64,000 bases of DNA from Verrucomicrobiia bacterium (GTDB lineage Bacteria; Verrucomicrobiota; Verrucomicrobiia; Limisphaerales; JADLHS01): contig JAHCLO010000015.1 in NCBI GenBank assembly GCA_026125285.1, forward strand, positions 1 through 64,000. Reading direction: 5' to 3'. The first letter of the stretch is position 1. Each line of letters starts with the position of its first letter. The notes under the pieces were generated by a model. It was not told the origin of the DNA and made no database searches. It saw only the letters and a program-made list of their open reading frames with translations. The position numbers were made by a program, and so were the translations under genes. Below, piece after piece: positions 43,335-51,532 of the stretch.

Positions 43335-43522
43335 GTTGCTCCGGCCCTCCTGGAAGTTCTGTGATTTACTCAACCAAAACGAAATCCTCCGGCACTAAAC
43401 TGTTTGCTTTGAACTGGCAGGCGGTCGAGTGGTCAGATAATGGCATGAGTTACAATCCATCTACGCGGCATGCTTGCGAAGCAGGCACGACTGCCGCAAA
43501 CTCCACTTCAAACTAACCCCAA

Positions 43523-44065
43523 ATGAAAACCTTGCTCACTTATCTGCTCTGGACGCTCATTGTGGTGACCGTGCTAATGGCCGCCATGTTCGAGATTTTG
43601 GCGTTCATGCCCCTACCAGGTTGGTTCTATTTGCTGTGCATCGTCGTTCTGGCCGGCGCCGGGCTGGCATTGCGCACTACCCAGGTCAGACTGGCAATTC
43701 TGGCCGGCGCGCTCCTGCTCGGTTGTCTCCATCTCGTGCCCTGGTCTTCGCGCAAACCATTCTTGCGCGACTTGGCCAGGGTCAAGCCCGGCATGTCCAT
43801 TCAAGAGGTGCGCTCCATCATGGCGCGTTACGTGGAAGGCACGGGTTGGCCGGCCAATCCTTTCGCCACCGATGGGGAGGCAGTGCTTCAGGAAGCCGGC
43901 ACCGACCGGAAATTCTCGACCCGTGCCAACGACGCCGGTGAAATGGAAATCCAAAATTCCATCGTGTTCCGCCACAATCCGGACGACGGGCGCTTTAACT
44001 CCGATTGGGGCGTCGTGAAGTTCCAGAACAGCCGCGTGGTCAATGTCAGCTTTCTGCCCGATTGA
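43523..44065 (+). CDS. Small membrane protein of unknown function
   Basis: A 180-aa protein with three N-terminal transmembrane helices (about 5-28, 33-49, 55-72) followed by a ~100-residue soluble domain. The soluble part begins LARVKPGMSIQEVRSIMARY, which resembles the start of SmpA/BamE-like domains (K-P-G-M-x-x-x-E-V). It ends with SDWGVVKFQNSRVVNVSFLP, again reminiscent of that fold. No function is known. It ends 9 bp before the radical SAM gene on the same strand, suggesting an operon. Confidence 0.72.
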   Translation: MKTLLTYLLWTLIVVTVLMAAMFEILAFMPLPGWFYLLCIVVLAGAGLALRTTQVRLAILAGALLLGCLHLVPWSSRKPFLRDLARVKPGMSIQEVRSIMARYVEGTGWPANPFATDGEAVLQEAGTDRKFSTRANDAGEMEIQNSIVFRHNPDDGRFNSDWGVVKFQNSRVVNVSFLPD

Positions 44066-44074
44066 AATAGAGTG

Positions 44075-45445
44075 ATGACCGTAAATCCCGTCCCAAGCGT
44101 TTCGGCAACGAAATCTCCGCCGCTGGCAACGGCCACCACGGCGGGTAACTATTTCGTTGCGAATTATCCGCCCTTCGCTTTCTGGAAGCCGGAATTTGTT
44201 CCGCAGTTCGAAGCCGCGCTGGATCGCGCGCCTGCGCCCGCACTACCCAATGGCGCGGCGCCCGCCCCGCTGGGCGTTTACTGCCATGTTCCTTTCTGCC
44301 GCAAACGTTGCCACTTCTGTTATTTCAAGGTTTATACGGACAAGGATTCGTCCGAAGTGCGCGGCTATCTTGACGCTTTGCTCAAGGAGTTGGCGGTTTA
44401 CGCCGGCAAACCGGTCATCGGCGGACGTAAACCCCGGTTTGTATATTTTGGCGGCGGCACGCCGAGTTATCTCTCCCCGGACCAGTTGCGGTTTCTGACG
44501 GAGGGCATGAAGCGGCTGCTGCCGTGGGACGAAGTCGAAGAAATCACCTTCGAGGCCGAGCCGGGCACGCTAACGGATCACAAGCTGCAGGCGATCCGCG
44601 ATCTCGGCGTTACCCGGCTTTCCCTGGGTATCGAACACTTTGACGATCACATCTTGGAGATCAACGGACGCGCGCATCGCTCGAAAGAGATTGCCCGGGC
44701 CTACGCCTACGCGCGCGAAATCGGTTTCCCGCAAATTAACATTGATCTCATCGCCGGCATGGTCGAGGAGACGGAGGAAAAATGGCGTGAGACGGTGGCG
44801 AAAGCCGTGGAGTTGCGTCCCGATTCGGTGACGATTTACCAGATGGAAGTCCCGTTCAACACCGGCATCTACCAGCAGATGAAATCGGCGGGCAAACTCG
44901 TTGCGCCGGTCGCCGATTGGGAAACGAAGCGCGGGTGGGTGGATTACGCGTATCGGGAGTTCGAGAAGCTGGGTTACACCGTCACGAGCGGGACGACGGT
45001 GGTGCGGGATGCCCGGCAGGTGAAGTTCGTGTATCGGGAGGGTCTGTTTTCCGGCGCGGACATACTTTCGATCGGCGTGGCCAGCTTCGGCCATCTGCAC
45101 GGGGTGCATTACCAGAACCACCATGAATTTCAGCCGTACGTGGACGCGGTCAACGCTGGCAAACTGCCGGTCTATCGGGCGCTCAGACCCGACGCCGAGG
45201 AACGCTACATTCGTGAGTTTATTCTCGGACTCAAGCTGGGCAGCGTGAGCGCCAGCCATTACGCCGGCAAGTTCGGCAAGGATCCGCGCGAGCAGTTTGC
45301 CGGACCGCTCGCCCGACTCAACGCCTGGGGGTACCTCACCAATGGCGGCGACCGCATTGGCGTCACGCGCGCGGGACTGCTGCAAATTGACCGCCTGCTC
45401 CACGAGTTTTTCAAACCTGAACACAACACGGGACGCTATGCCTGA
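44075..45445 (+). CDS. HemN/HemW-like radical SAM protein
   Basis: A 456-aa radical S-adenosylmethionine enzyme of the coproporphyrinogen III oxidase-like group. The [4Fe-4S] motif is CRKRCHFCYF (CX3CX2C) in GVYCHVPFCRKRCHFCYFKV; SAM-binding GGGTPSYLS and the later EAEPGTLT, RLSLGIEHF and QINIDLIAGM are family hallmarks. HemN makes protoporphyrinogen; HemW-like members are heme chaperones; other relatives use unknown substrates. The motif ends in CHFCYF where HemN and HemW have CxYCDF-type residues, so this is probably a divergent subfamily. A GTG just upstream (44072) is an alternative start. Its stop overlaps the chorismate-lyase-like gene by 8 bp, so the pair likely acts in one pathway. 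Confidence 0.85.
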   Translation: MTVNPVPSVSATKSPPLATATTAGNYFVANYPPFAFWKPEFVPQFEAALDRAPAPALPNGAAPAPLGVYCHVPFCRKRCHFCYFKVYTDKDSSEVRGYLDALLKELAVYAGKPVIGGRKPRFVYFGGGTPSYLSPDQLRFLTEGMKRLLPWDEVEEITFEAEPGTLTDHKLQAIRDLGVTRLSLGIEHFDDHILEINGRAHRSKEIARAYAYAREIGFPQINIDLIAGMVEETEEKWRETVAKAVELRPDSVTIYQMEVPFNTGIYQQMKSAGKLVAPVADWETKRGWVDYAYREFEKLGYTVTSGTTVVRDARQVKFVYREGLFSGADILSIGVASFGHLHGVHYQNHHEFQPYVDAVNAGKLPVYRALRPDAEERYIREFILGLKLGSVSASHYAGKFGKDPREQFAGPLARLNAWGYLTNGGDRIGVTRAGLLQIDRLLHEFFKPEHNTGRYA

Positions 45446-45992
45446 CTCCTTTACCTATCCGCTCTCGGAATTCTATTCCCGCGCCAAACTGCCATTGCCG
45501 GCCATCGAGAACATTCCCGACGACGCCGTGCCCGAGCCGTACCGCACCCTGCTCGTTCACCGCAACGACATGACTCCCACGCTCGAGGAGTTTCACCAAT
45601 CCAAAATCCATCTCGAAATCCTCAGCAGCGAGCGCCGGGGCGGATTCTACTTCCGCGAAGTGGTGTTGCGGCTGAATCATGACGAGCAGCCGGTCGAGTT
45701 TGGCGCGAACAAGATATTCCTCGGCATGTTCCCCGAGGAGGCACAAGAACTGATTTTGCTCGAGCAAGCGCCGCTGGGCAGCATCCTGCAAGAGTGCGGC
45801 GTCCGGCACCATACCGAGGCACGGGCGTTTCTGCGGGTAACTCCGGACCAACTCATCGCGGATGCTTTTGAACTGGAACAACCCACCACGCTCTACGGTC
45901 GCAAGGCCGTGATCTCCGACTTGGATGGCAAACCGCTTTCCGAGATCGTGGAAATTTTGCCGCCCGCGATCATCTCGAAATCTCAACCGTAG
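45438..45992 (+). CDS. Chorismate-lyase-like (DUF98) protein
   Basis: A 184-aa protein resembling chorismate pyruvate-lyase/DUF98: PYRTLLVHRNDMTPTLEEFH (substrate Arg region), VVLRLNHDEQPVEFGANKIF and LLEQAPLGSILQECGV follow the family pattern. Chorismate lyases release pyruvate to give 4-hydroxybenzoate, a quinone or pigment precursor; whether this protein does so is unproven. The start ATG overlaps the radical SAM gene by 8 bp. No ubi or aryl-polyene genes are adjacent. The next 230 bp contain no convincing gene before the WXG100-like gene. Confidence 0.68.
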   Translation: MPDSFTYPLSEFYSRAKLPLPAIENIPDDAVPEPYRTLLVHRNDMTPTLEEFHQSKIHLEILSSERRGGFYFREVVLRLNHDEQPVEFGANKIFLGMFPEEAQELILLEQAPLGSILQECGVRHHTEARAFLRVTPDQLIADAFELEQPTTLYGRKAVISDLDGKPLSEIVEILPPAIISKSQP

Positions 45993-46222
45993 TTTCTCGC
46001 TCAACTTCCTCGGCCAGCCGGTCAATTGGGACAGGCGCGAAGTGGGTTTCCGTGCGTGCCGGTCACCGCGCAGGTCCCACGGCATGGACCGGACATTCGC
46101 CGGACCGGCTGGAAGGAATCGCGAAGAAGCCGACCCCATCGCCGGGCGCAATTCCCATTGGAAGCCTGCGAGGCGCTCTGTTACGTTTCCGGCAACGAAC
46201 AATCTGAAACCAGAGGAACAAC

Positions 46223-46495
46223 ATGCCCCAGGCCGTCATGGACCCCGGCGAAGTCCGCCGGTTTGCCGAAGAACTCAAGCGGTTCAATCTTGAATTGCAG
46301 AATCGCATGGCGCTCCTGCAGGCGCGTTTCGCGGCGCTCGGCGACACCTGGCAGGACCAGGAACACACGAAGTTTTCCGAAGAGTTTCGCGACACCATGA
46401 AGGTGCTCAAAAGATTCATCGAGGCCTCGAACCAGCACACGCCCTTCCTGCTGCGCAAGGCGCAGCGTATCGAGGAGTATTTGGATCAACATTAA
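46223..46495 (+). CDS. WXG100-like protein (type VII secretion substrate/partner)
   Basis: A 90-aa all-helical protein of the ESAT-6/WXG100 class: two helices joined at DTWQDQEHTKFSEEF, where Trp43 occupies the WXG turn (here W-Q-D rather than W-x-G), and heptad-like hydrophobic spacing on both sides. No signal peptide. The length fits the ~100-aa family. The ATG has a strong AGAGGA ribosome site 6 nt upstream. It is the first gene of a four-gene set ending in an FtsK/SpoIIIE ATPase. It would be a secreted helical hairpin or a structural partner of the machine. Confidence 0.75.
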   Translation: MPQAVMDPGEVRRFAEELKRFNLELQNRMALLQARFAALGDTWQDQEHTKFSEEFRDTMKVLKRFIEASNQHTPFLLRKAQRIEEYLDQH

Positions 46496-46508
46496 GCCAT
46501 CAAGCATG

Positions 46509-46617
46509 AACCGAAACCCCAAACACCCAACCCCAAACCCTGTCGTCCGTCTGTGTCCATTGGAGTTTGGAGTTCGGCATTTCTTTGGTGTTTGGAGTTT
46601 GCAGTTTGGAGTTCTTT
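46509..46617. repeat. Short purine/TTTGGAGTT-type repeat tract
   Basis: The gap between the first WXG100-like gene and the coiled-coil gene contains AAACCCCAAACACCCAACCC followed ~60 bp later by several TTTGGAGTT units (GGTGTTTGGAGTTTGCAGTT). The two halves are roughly complementary, so a hairpin is possible. Similar CCAAACTCCAAA-type intergenic repeats are known to be common in some genomes; function unknown. Confidence 0.5.
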
Positions 46618-46623
46618 AAGCCC

Positions 46624-47181
46624 ATGCCCGAGCGCGCCAAAGTCACGTCGCTGGAAGCCATCGAAGACTTCTGCGCGAAACTCGTCGTCTATCGCGACAA
46701 AGCCGGGCGCGTGCTCGACGAGGTCAATGATGACGTAATCCGCACCCGCGTCTGGCTGCAGAGTGACCGCCGCACGTATTGGCAGGCGCAGATTGAGCGT
46801 CGCCAGCGTGAACTGGAGCAACGCCAGCAGGAGTTGTTCAGTGCCCAGCTTTCCGGTCTCCGCGAAGCTTCTTATGGGCAGCAAATGGCCGTGCTGAAAG
46901 CCCGCCGCGCGGTGCGCGAGGCCGAGGCGCGTCTGCAAACCGTCAAACAGTGGAACCGGCAGTTCGATCAACGGGTCGAACCGCTGGCCCGACACGTTGA
47001 GAAGCTGCGCCATATTCTCGGCACGGACCTTGGGCACGCGGTGGCGTGGCTGAAGGAAGCGACCAAAACGCTCGCCGATTACGCAGAGTTGGCTCCGGCC
47101 ACCGGGGCGCAGACAGGCGCCGCACCGGCACGCGAGCCCGACGCTCATGAGCCGCCAGCATCGGGAGGCGCCAAATCATGA
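46624..47181 (+). CDS. Coiled-coil protein of the type VII-like locus
   Basis: A 185-aa, highly charged helical protein. After VTSLEAIEDFCAKLVVYRDK the region ~50-130 is a long coiled coil (YWQAQIERRQRELEQRQQEL), followed by a variable, Pro/Ala-rich tail (GAQTGAAPAREPDAHEPPAS). There is no signal peptide or membrane segment. The start ATG is chosen because the upstream in-frame part reads through the repeat tract. It overlaps the next gene by 4 bp. Size and position suggest a chaperone or LXG/WXG-like structural partner, which is inference. Confidence 0.7.
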   Translation: MPERAKVTSLEAIEDFCAKLVVYRDKAGRVLDEVNDDVIRTRVWLQSDRRTYWQAQIERRQRELEQRQQELFSAQLSGLREASYGQQMAVLKARRAVREAEARLQTVKQWNRQFDQRVEPLARHVEKLRHILGTDLGHAVAWLKEATKTLADYAELAPATGAQTGAAPAREPDAHEPPASGGAKS

Positions 47182-47384
47182 CCGGCAGCCAGAATCGGTT
47201 GATGGCGCTCACGAAGGAACTGGCCGCCGAATGGGCGAATACCAAGCATTATTGGAACGATGCGAAGAGCCGGGAGTTTGAGAAACGCTTTTTGGAAGAA
47301 CTCATGGCGGGAGTGAATCACGCCGTCACCAACATTGAATCCCTTGAACGTATCCTCAAGCAAATCCGCGACGACTGCGAGTAA
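47178..47384 (+). CDS. Short WXG100-like protein
   Basis: A 68-aa helical protein with YWNDAKSREFEKRFLEEL, in which Trp26-Asn-Asp takes the place of the WXG turn and mirrors the W-x-D and F-x-x-x-F spacing of the 90-aa protein upstream (WQDQEHTKFSEEF). A GGGAGG ribosome site lies 9 nt before the ATG, and the start overlaps the coiled-coil gene by 4 bp. It is shorter than usual WXG100 proteins (~100 aa), with the second helix ending at residue ~65. It overlaps the putative start of the ATPase gene. Confidence 0.68.
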   Translation: MTGSQNRLMALTKELAAEWANTKHYWNDAKSREFEKRFLEELMAGVNHAVTNIESLERILKQIRDDCE

Positions 47385-50300
47385 GCTTCTAAGCGCGGCG
47401 CAGACGTTGGAACTGCTCGACCGTCTGCGTGGTGCGATTCGCGAAGTCGCCACCCGCGCCGCGGAGCATGAGCGCGATTTTGCCCTCCGAACCGCGAAGT
47501 TGCAGGCCCAGTTCGAGCAAGCCGCCGAGCGCGGGCGCACGGAAGCCCTGGCCCGTGTCGAAACGGAGAAGCAGGCCGAGGCGGAGAAGCGTGCGCGAAT
47601 CGAAGCCCATTTCTCCACGCGGCAAACCCGCATCATGAAGGCGGCGCACGCGGCACGGGAACGGCGGCAGGCGCAAATCGAGAGCGAGGAGGGTCGCCGC
47701 ACGTTTGAAATCCAGCGCGACTTGCTCCAGGCTGAACGCCAACGGGACGCGGACCTGCACCAGGCCAACACGACGCTTGAGGAGTTCAACACCCGCCTGC
47801 TGGTGTCCGGCGATGCGTTGGCGCAGGCCGAAGCCCGCGCCCGCTTCTCGTTAGGCGGACATCGCTCGCTGGCCCGCCTGCTTCAGCAGCCGCCGGAAAC
47901 CAGACCCGACACCACCGCTTCCGAAAACCAGCTCATGGAGCAACTCGGCCTCCGGTTGCAGCAGGTGGACGACAATGTGGCGCGTTGCCGACGACTCGTG
48001 TTGCCCCTCATCTTCCGGGTGCTGCCGATTTGGTCATGGATCTTGGTGGCGCTGGCGGTGGCATTCGCATTCGTGCCGGAGTTGCGGCAGTTCAACTTTC
48101 AGGCGGTGCCGATGAAGGTGTGGGGCATTCTTGCGGCGGCGGTGACGGGCGTGGTGTTGGTCAGTTTTCTCAGCGCACGGCTGGCGTTGGCGTCTGCCCG
48201 GGCGACCGCGCGTGCCCTGGACGAGGCCCGCAAACTCCATGACGCCTGCGCCGCCAAAGTGCAGGTGAGTCACCAACAGACCACGGAACAGGTGCAGCTC
48301 AAGTTCACCAGTACCACGCGCATGTTGAACAACCAGTGGAAGCAAATCCAAGCCGAGGCACGCGCGTTACGCAAGGACTGGACCGCCCGGATCGAGGACC
48401 AGGCGCGCAAGTTGAACACCGTGAACGAGGAACGAAAGCGGTTCAAGCTGGCACGCCTTGCGGAGGAGCATAGGGAGACGATTGCGCACCTGACCCAGGA
48501 AGCCGTGAGCCGCAAGGCGCAAATGGAAGAGGCCCACGCCGCGAATCTTGCCCGGCTCGATGCCGGTCGTGCGGCTGGCCGCAAGGAGATTGAAGCCGAG
48601 TGGGAGCAGGTCGTACTCCCGCTGCTGGGGGCGCTGGATACCGTGCGCACGGCGACTGACGAACTTTTTGCGCCGTGGCGCGAGGAGCCTTGGCGGAAGT
48701 TCACGCTGCCGGAGGAATTCCTGCACGCGGCCAGATTTGCCGAGTTGAGCGTGGACTTGGAGACTTTCTGCGGCGTGACGCTCGTGGACAAGGGGTTGAC
48801 ACTGCCAGCCGAACCAACGCTCACAGTGCCGCTCTTGTTGTCCGTACCCGGCGCCGCTTCGGTTCTTTTTGAGACGAAGAATTCCGGCCACACGCAGGTC
48901 ATGGGTGCTTTGAACAGCCTCGTGTTGCGCTTGCTCACCAGCGCGCCGCCCGGGCGGGTCAGCTTCACGATCTTTGATCCGGTGGCGCTGGGCCAGAATT
49001 TTGCCGGCATCATGCATCTGGCCGATTACGAGGAGCGCGTCATCAACAGCCGCATCTGGACCCAGCCGGCGCAGATCGAACAACGCCTGGCGGAACTCAA
49101 CGAGCATCTCGAAAAAGTCACGCAGATGTATCTGCGCAACGAGTACGCCACGCTTGCCGAATACAATGCCCAGGCCGGCCGGCTGGCGGAGAAATATCAT
49201 TTCCTCGTGATCGCGGATTTCCCCGCCAATTTCAGCGATGCCGCGGTGAAGCGGTTGTTGAGCATCGTGGCCAGCGGGCCGCGCTGCGGAGTGCATACCC
49301 TCATCCATTGGGATCAACGCCGTCCGCCGCCAGTGGAATTGGTGCCCGAGGAATTACGCAAGCACAGCCTCTGCCTCGTGCCTCGTGGCGAGGGCTTCGC
49401 CGTGGCGAACGCGGCGTGGGAAGGCGTAAAACTGACCTTGGACGCCCCGCCGAATCCGGACCTTGCCACCGTGCTGTTGCATCAGATTGGCCGCGACAGC
49501 ACGGACTCTTACCGCGTCGAGATGCCGTTCGCCGAAACAGTCCCGGCGGAAGGGCAATTGTGGTCGCTCGACACCACGAACGAATTGCGTGTGCCGATTG
49601 GCCGCACCGGCGCCACCAAGCTGCAATACCTCGCCCTCGGCCAGGGCACGCGACAACACGGCTTGATTGCCGGAAAAACCGGTTCGGGAAAATCCACATT
49701 GTTTCACGTCATCATTACGAATCTGTCGCTGTGGTGCAGCCCGGACCAGGTGGAGTTCTACCTTGTGGACTTCAAGAAAGGAGTCGAGTTCAAGTGCTAT
49801 GCCACGCACAAACTGCCGCATGCGCGCGTCGTGGCCATCGAAAGCGATCGTGAATTTGGTCTGAGCGTACTCCAACGCGTGGACGAGGAACTCAAACGCC
49901 GCGGCGATCTTTTCCGCAAACTTGGCGCGCAGGACATTGCCGGCTACCAGCGCGCCGGCGGCAAGGAACCCATGCCACGCGTGTTGCTGTTGATTGACGA
50001 GTTTCAGGAACTGTTCGTGGAGGACGACCGCATCTCGCAGGGCGCGGCCTTACTGCTGGACCGCATTGTGCGCCAAGGCCGGGCGTTCGGCATTCATGTT
50101 TTGCTCGGTTCGCAAACGCTTGGGGGTGCCTACACCCTGGCCCGCGCCACGATTGGGCAAATGGTTGTGCGCGTCGCGCTCCAGTGCAATGAAGCCGACG
50201 CTTACCTGATCATGAACGAGGACAACCCCGCCCCGCGCCTGTTGTCGCGGCCCGGCGAGGCGATCTACAACGACGATGGCGGGGCCATTCAGGGCAACAG

Positions 50301-51294
50301 TCCGTTCCAGGTCGTCTGGCTGCCGGATCACACGCGCGACGAATGGCTGGCGAAGGTGCGTGAGCAGACCGAGCGCTGGTTTCTGACCCGGCGTGCTGGA
50401 ATGGATGCCGGCACTCCTGTAAGAGAGCCAATTGTCTTCGAGGGCAACGCGCCGGCGAACGTTCGCGACAACATTGTGTTGCGGGCTTTGCTGGACGCCG
50501 ACCGACTGAAGCCCACCGTCAGCCCGCGTGTTTTTCTGGGAGCGCCGAATTCGATCAAAGGTCCTACGGAAGCCGTGTTCCATCGCCAAAGCGGCAATCA
50601 CCTGCTCATCGTCGGCCAGCGCGAAGAAGCAGCGCTGGGCATGTTGGCGGTATCGCTGATCTCGTTGGCCGCACAGCATGACAAAAACACCGCGCGCTTC
50701 CTCTTGTTCGATTGCAGCCCGCCGGATTCGGCCTTTGCGCTTTTCCTGGAGAAGGTCGTTCATTCGATTCCGCATACAGTCCGGCTGATTCGCCCCGGTC
50801 AAGTGGAGGAAGTAATGACGGAACTCGCCACCGAACAACAACGACGCGCGGAGGCACCAGCTACCAATGAGGCGGCGACCTATCTGCTGTTGCATGGATT
50901 GCAGCAGAACAAGAAGCTGCGGTTTGACGAGGAAATGAGCTTCTCGCTGGATGCGGACGCGGGCGCGCATCCCGGCCTGCAACTCAACAAACTGATTTGC
51001 GAGGGCGCGGGGCTGGGGCTCCACGTCATTGCCACGTGCGACACTTACAACAACGTGATGCGGATGTTAAGCCGCAAGGCGCTCAGTGAATTTGAAATGC
51101 GCGTCGTCTTCCAAATGAGCGCGAACGATTCAGCGAGCCTCATCGAATCCCCTGCCGCCAACAACCTGGGCCTGCATCGGGCGATTCTCTACAACGGCCA
51201 GCAAGGCTGGATGGAAACGTTCCGGCCTTACGCGCTGCCGGAGGAGACGTGGTTGAAGGAGGTCCAGCATAAATTGTCCGGCCTGCATGTCTGA
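47335..51294 (+). CDS. FtsK/SpoIIIE-type ATPase, EssC/EccC-like
   Basis: A 1319-aa membrane ATPase with the overall plan of type VII secretion motors. N-terminal coiled coil (~20-175, QAEAEKRARIEAHFSTRQTR), two transmembrane helices (~222-250 and ~261-285), a second coiled coil (~290-420), a linker domain, and an FtsK/SpoIIIE ATPase with Walker A AGKTGSGKST (~778-787) and Walker B RVLLLIDEFQE (~882-892). A second ATPase-like module starts ~1089 (HLLIVGQREEAALG) and lacks the Lys of Walker A, as do the later domains of many EccC/EssC proteins. The start is uncertain: the TTG used overlaps the preceding gene by 50 bp, and other TTG codons (47344, 47407) are possible. It would energise export of the WXG100-like proteins. 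Confidence 0.85.
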   Translation: MNPLNVSSSKSATTASKLLSAAQTLELLDRLRGAIREVATRAAEHERDFALRTAKLQAQFEQAAERGRTEALARVETEKQAEAEKRARIEAHFSTRQTRIMKAAHAARERRQAQIESEEGRRTFEIQRDLLQAERQRDADLHQANTTLEEFNTRLLVSGDALAQAEARARFSLGGHRSLARLLQQPPETRPDTTASENQLMEQLGLRLQQVDDNVARCRRLVLPLIFRVLPIWSWILVALAVAFAFVPELRQFNFQAVPMKVWGILAAAVTGVVLVSFLSARLALASARATARALDEARKLHDACAAKVQVSHQQTTEQVQLKFTSTTRMLNNQWKQIQAEARALRKDWTARIEDQARKLNTVNEERKRFKLARLAEEHRETIAHLTQEAVSRKAQMEEAHAANLARLDAGRAAGRKEIEAEWEQVVLPLLGALDTVRTATDELFAPWREEPWRKFTLPEEFLHAARFAELSVDLETFCGVTLVDKGLTLPAEPTLTVPLLLSVPGAASVLFETKNSGHTQVMGALNSLVLRLLTSAPPGRVSFTIFDPVALGQNFAGIMHLADYEERVINSRIWTQPAQIEQRLAELNEHLEKVTQMYLRNEYATLAEYNAQAGRLAEKYHFLVIADFPANFSDAAVKRLLSIVASGPRCGVHTLIHWDQRRPPPVELVPEELRKHSLCLVPRGEGFAVANAAWEGVKLTLDAPPNPDLATVLLHQIGRDSTDSYRVEMPFAETVPAEGQLWSLDTTNELRVPIGRTGATKLQYLALGQGTRQHGLIAGKTGSGKSTLFHVIITNLSLWCSPDQVEFYLVDFKKGVEFKCYATHKLPHARVVAIESDREFGLSVLQRVDEELKRRGDLFRKLGAQDIAGYQRAGGKEPMPRVLLLIDEFQELFVEDDRISQGAALLLDRIVRQGRAFGIHVLLGSQTLGGAYTLARATIGQMVVRVALQCNEADAYLIMNEDNPAPRLLSRPGEAIYNDDGGAIQGNSPFQVVWLPDHTRDEWLAKVREQTERWFLTRRAGMDAGTPVREPIVFEGNAPANVRDNIVLRALLDADRLKPTVSPRVFLGAPNSIKGPTEAVFHRQSGNHLLIVGQREEAALGMLAVSLISLAAQHDKNTARFLLFDCSPPDSAFALFLEKVVHSIPHTVRLIRPGQVEEVMTELATEQQRRAEAPATNEAATYLLLHGLQQNKKLRFDEEMSFSLDADAGAHPGLQLNKLICEGAGLGLHVIATCDTYNNVMRMLSRKALSEFEMRVVFQMSANDSASLIESPAANNLGLHRAILYNGQQGWMETFRPYALPEETWLKEVQHKLSGLHV

Positions 51295-51532
51295 AGATTC
51301 ACCGCTTTTGAATCTGCCTCCAAAATCGAATAGTCAGTTGCCGGTGTGGTTGGTGGTTGGTGGTTCGACTGTAAGTGAACCCAGGACGCCGCGAGCGATT
51401 GGAATTGCCCCTGCCACTCGCCTCACCGAAGACGATCGGACAGTCGCTTGGATCGCGATTGGCAACGCAGGTGTTGTTTGAGTTTACGTGCCGGATGCCG
51501 GGCGTTCCGCGGGCGCCCCGTCTGCTTTCCAT

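Noticed and set aside
43408..43445. Possible promoter TTGAAC with GATAAT before the small membrane protein gene
   Set aside because: The spacer is 21 bp, too long for a sigma-70 promoter, and no better -35 element is present.
45993..46222. Short frames between the chorismate-lyase-like and WXG100-like genes
   Set aside because: They overlap each other and the downstream gene, lack ribosome sites and show no family features; the gap most likely holds a promoter or leader.
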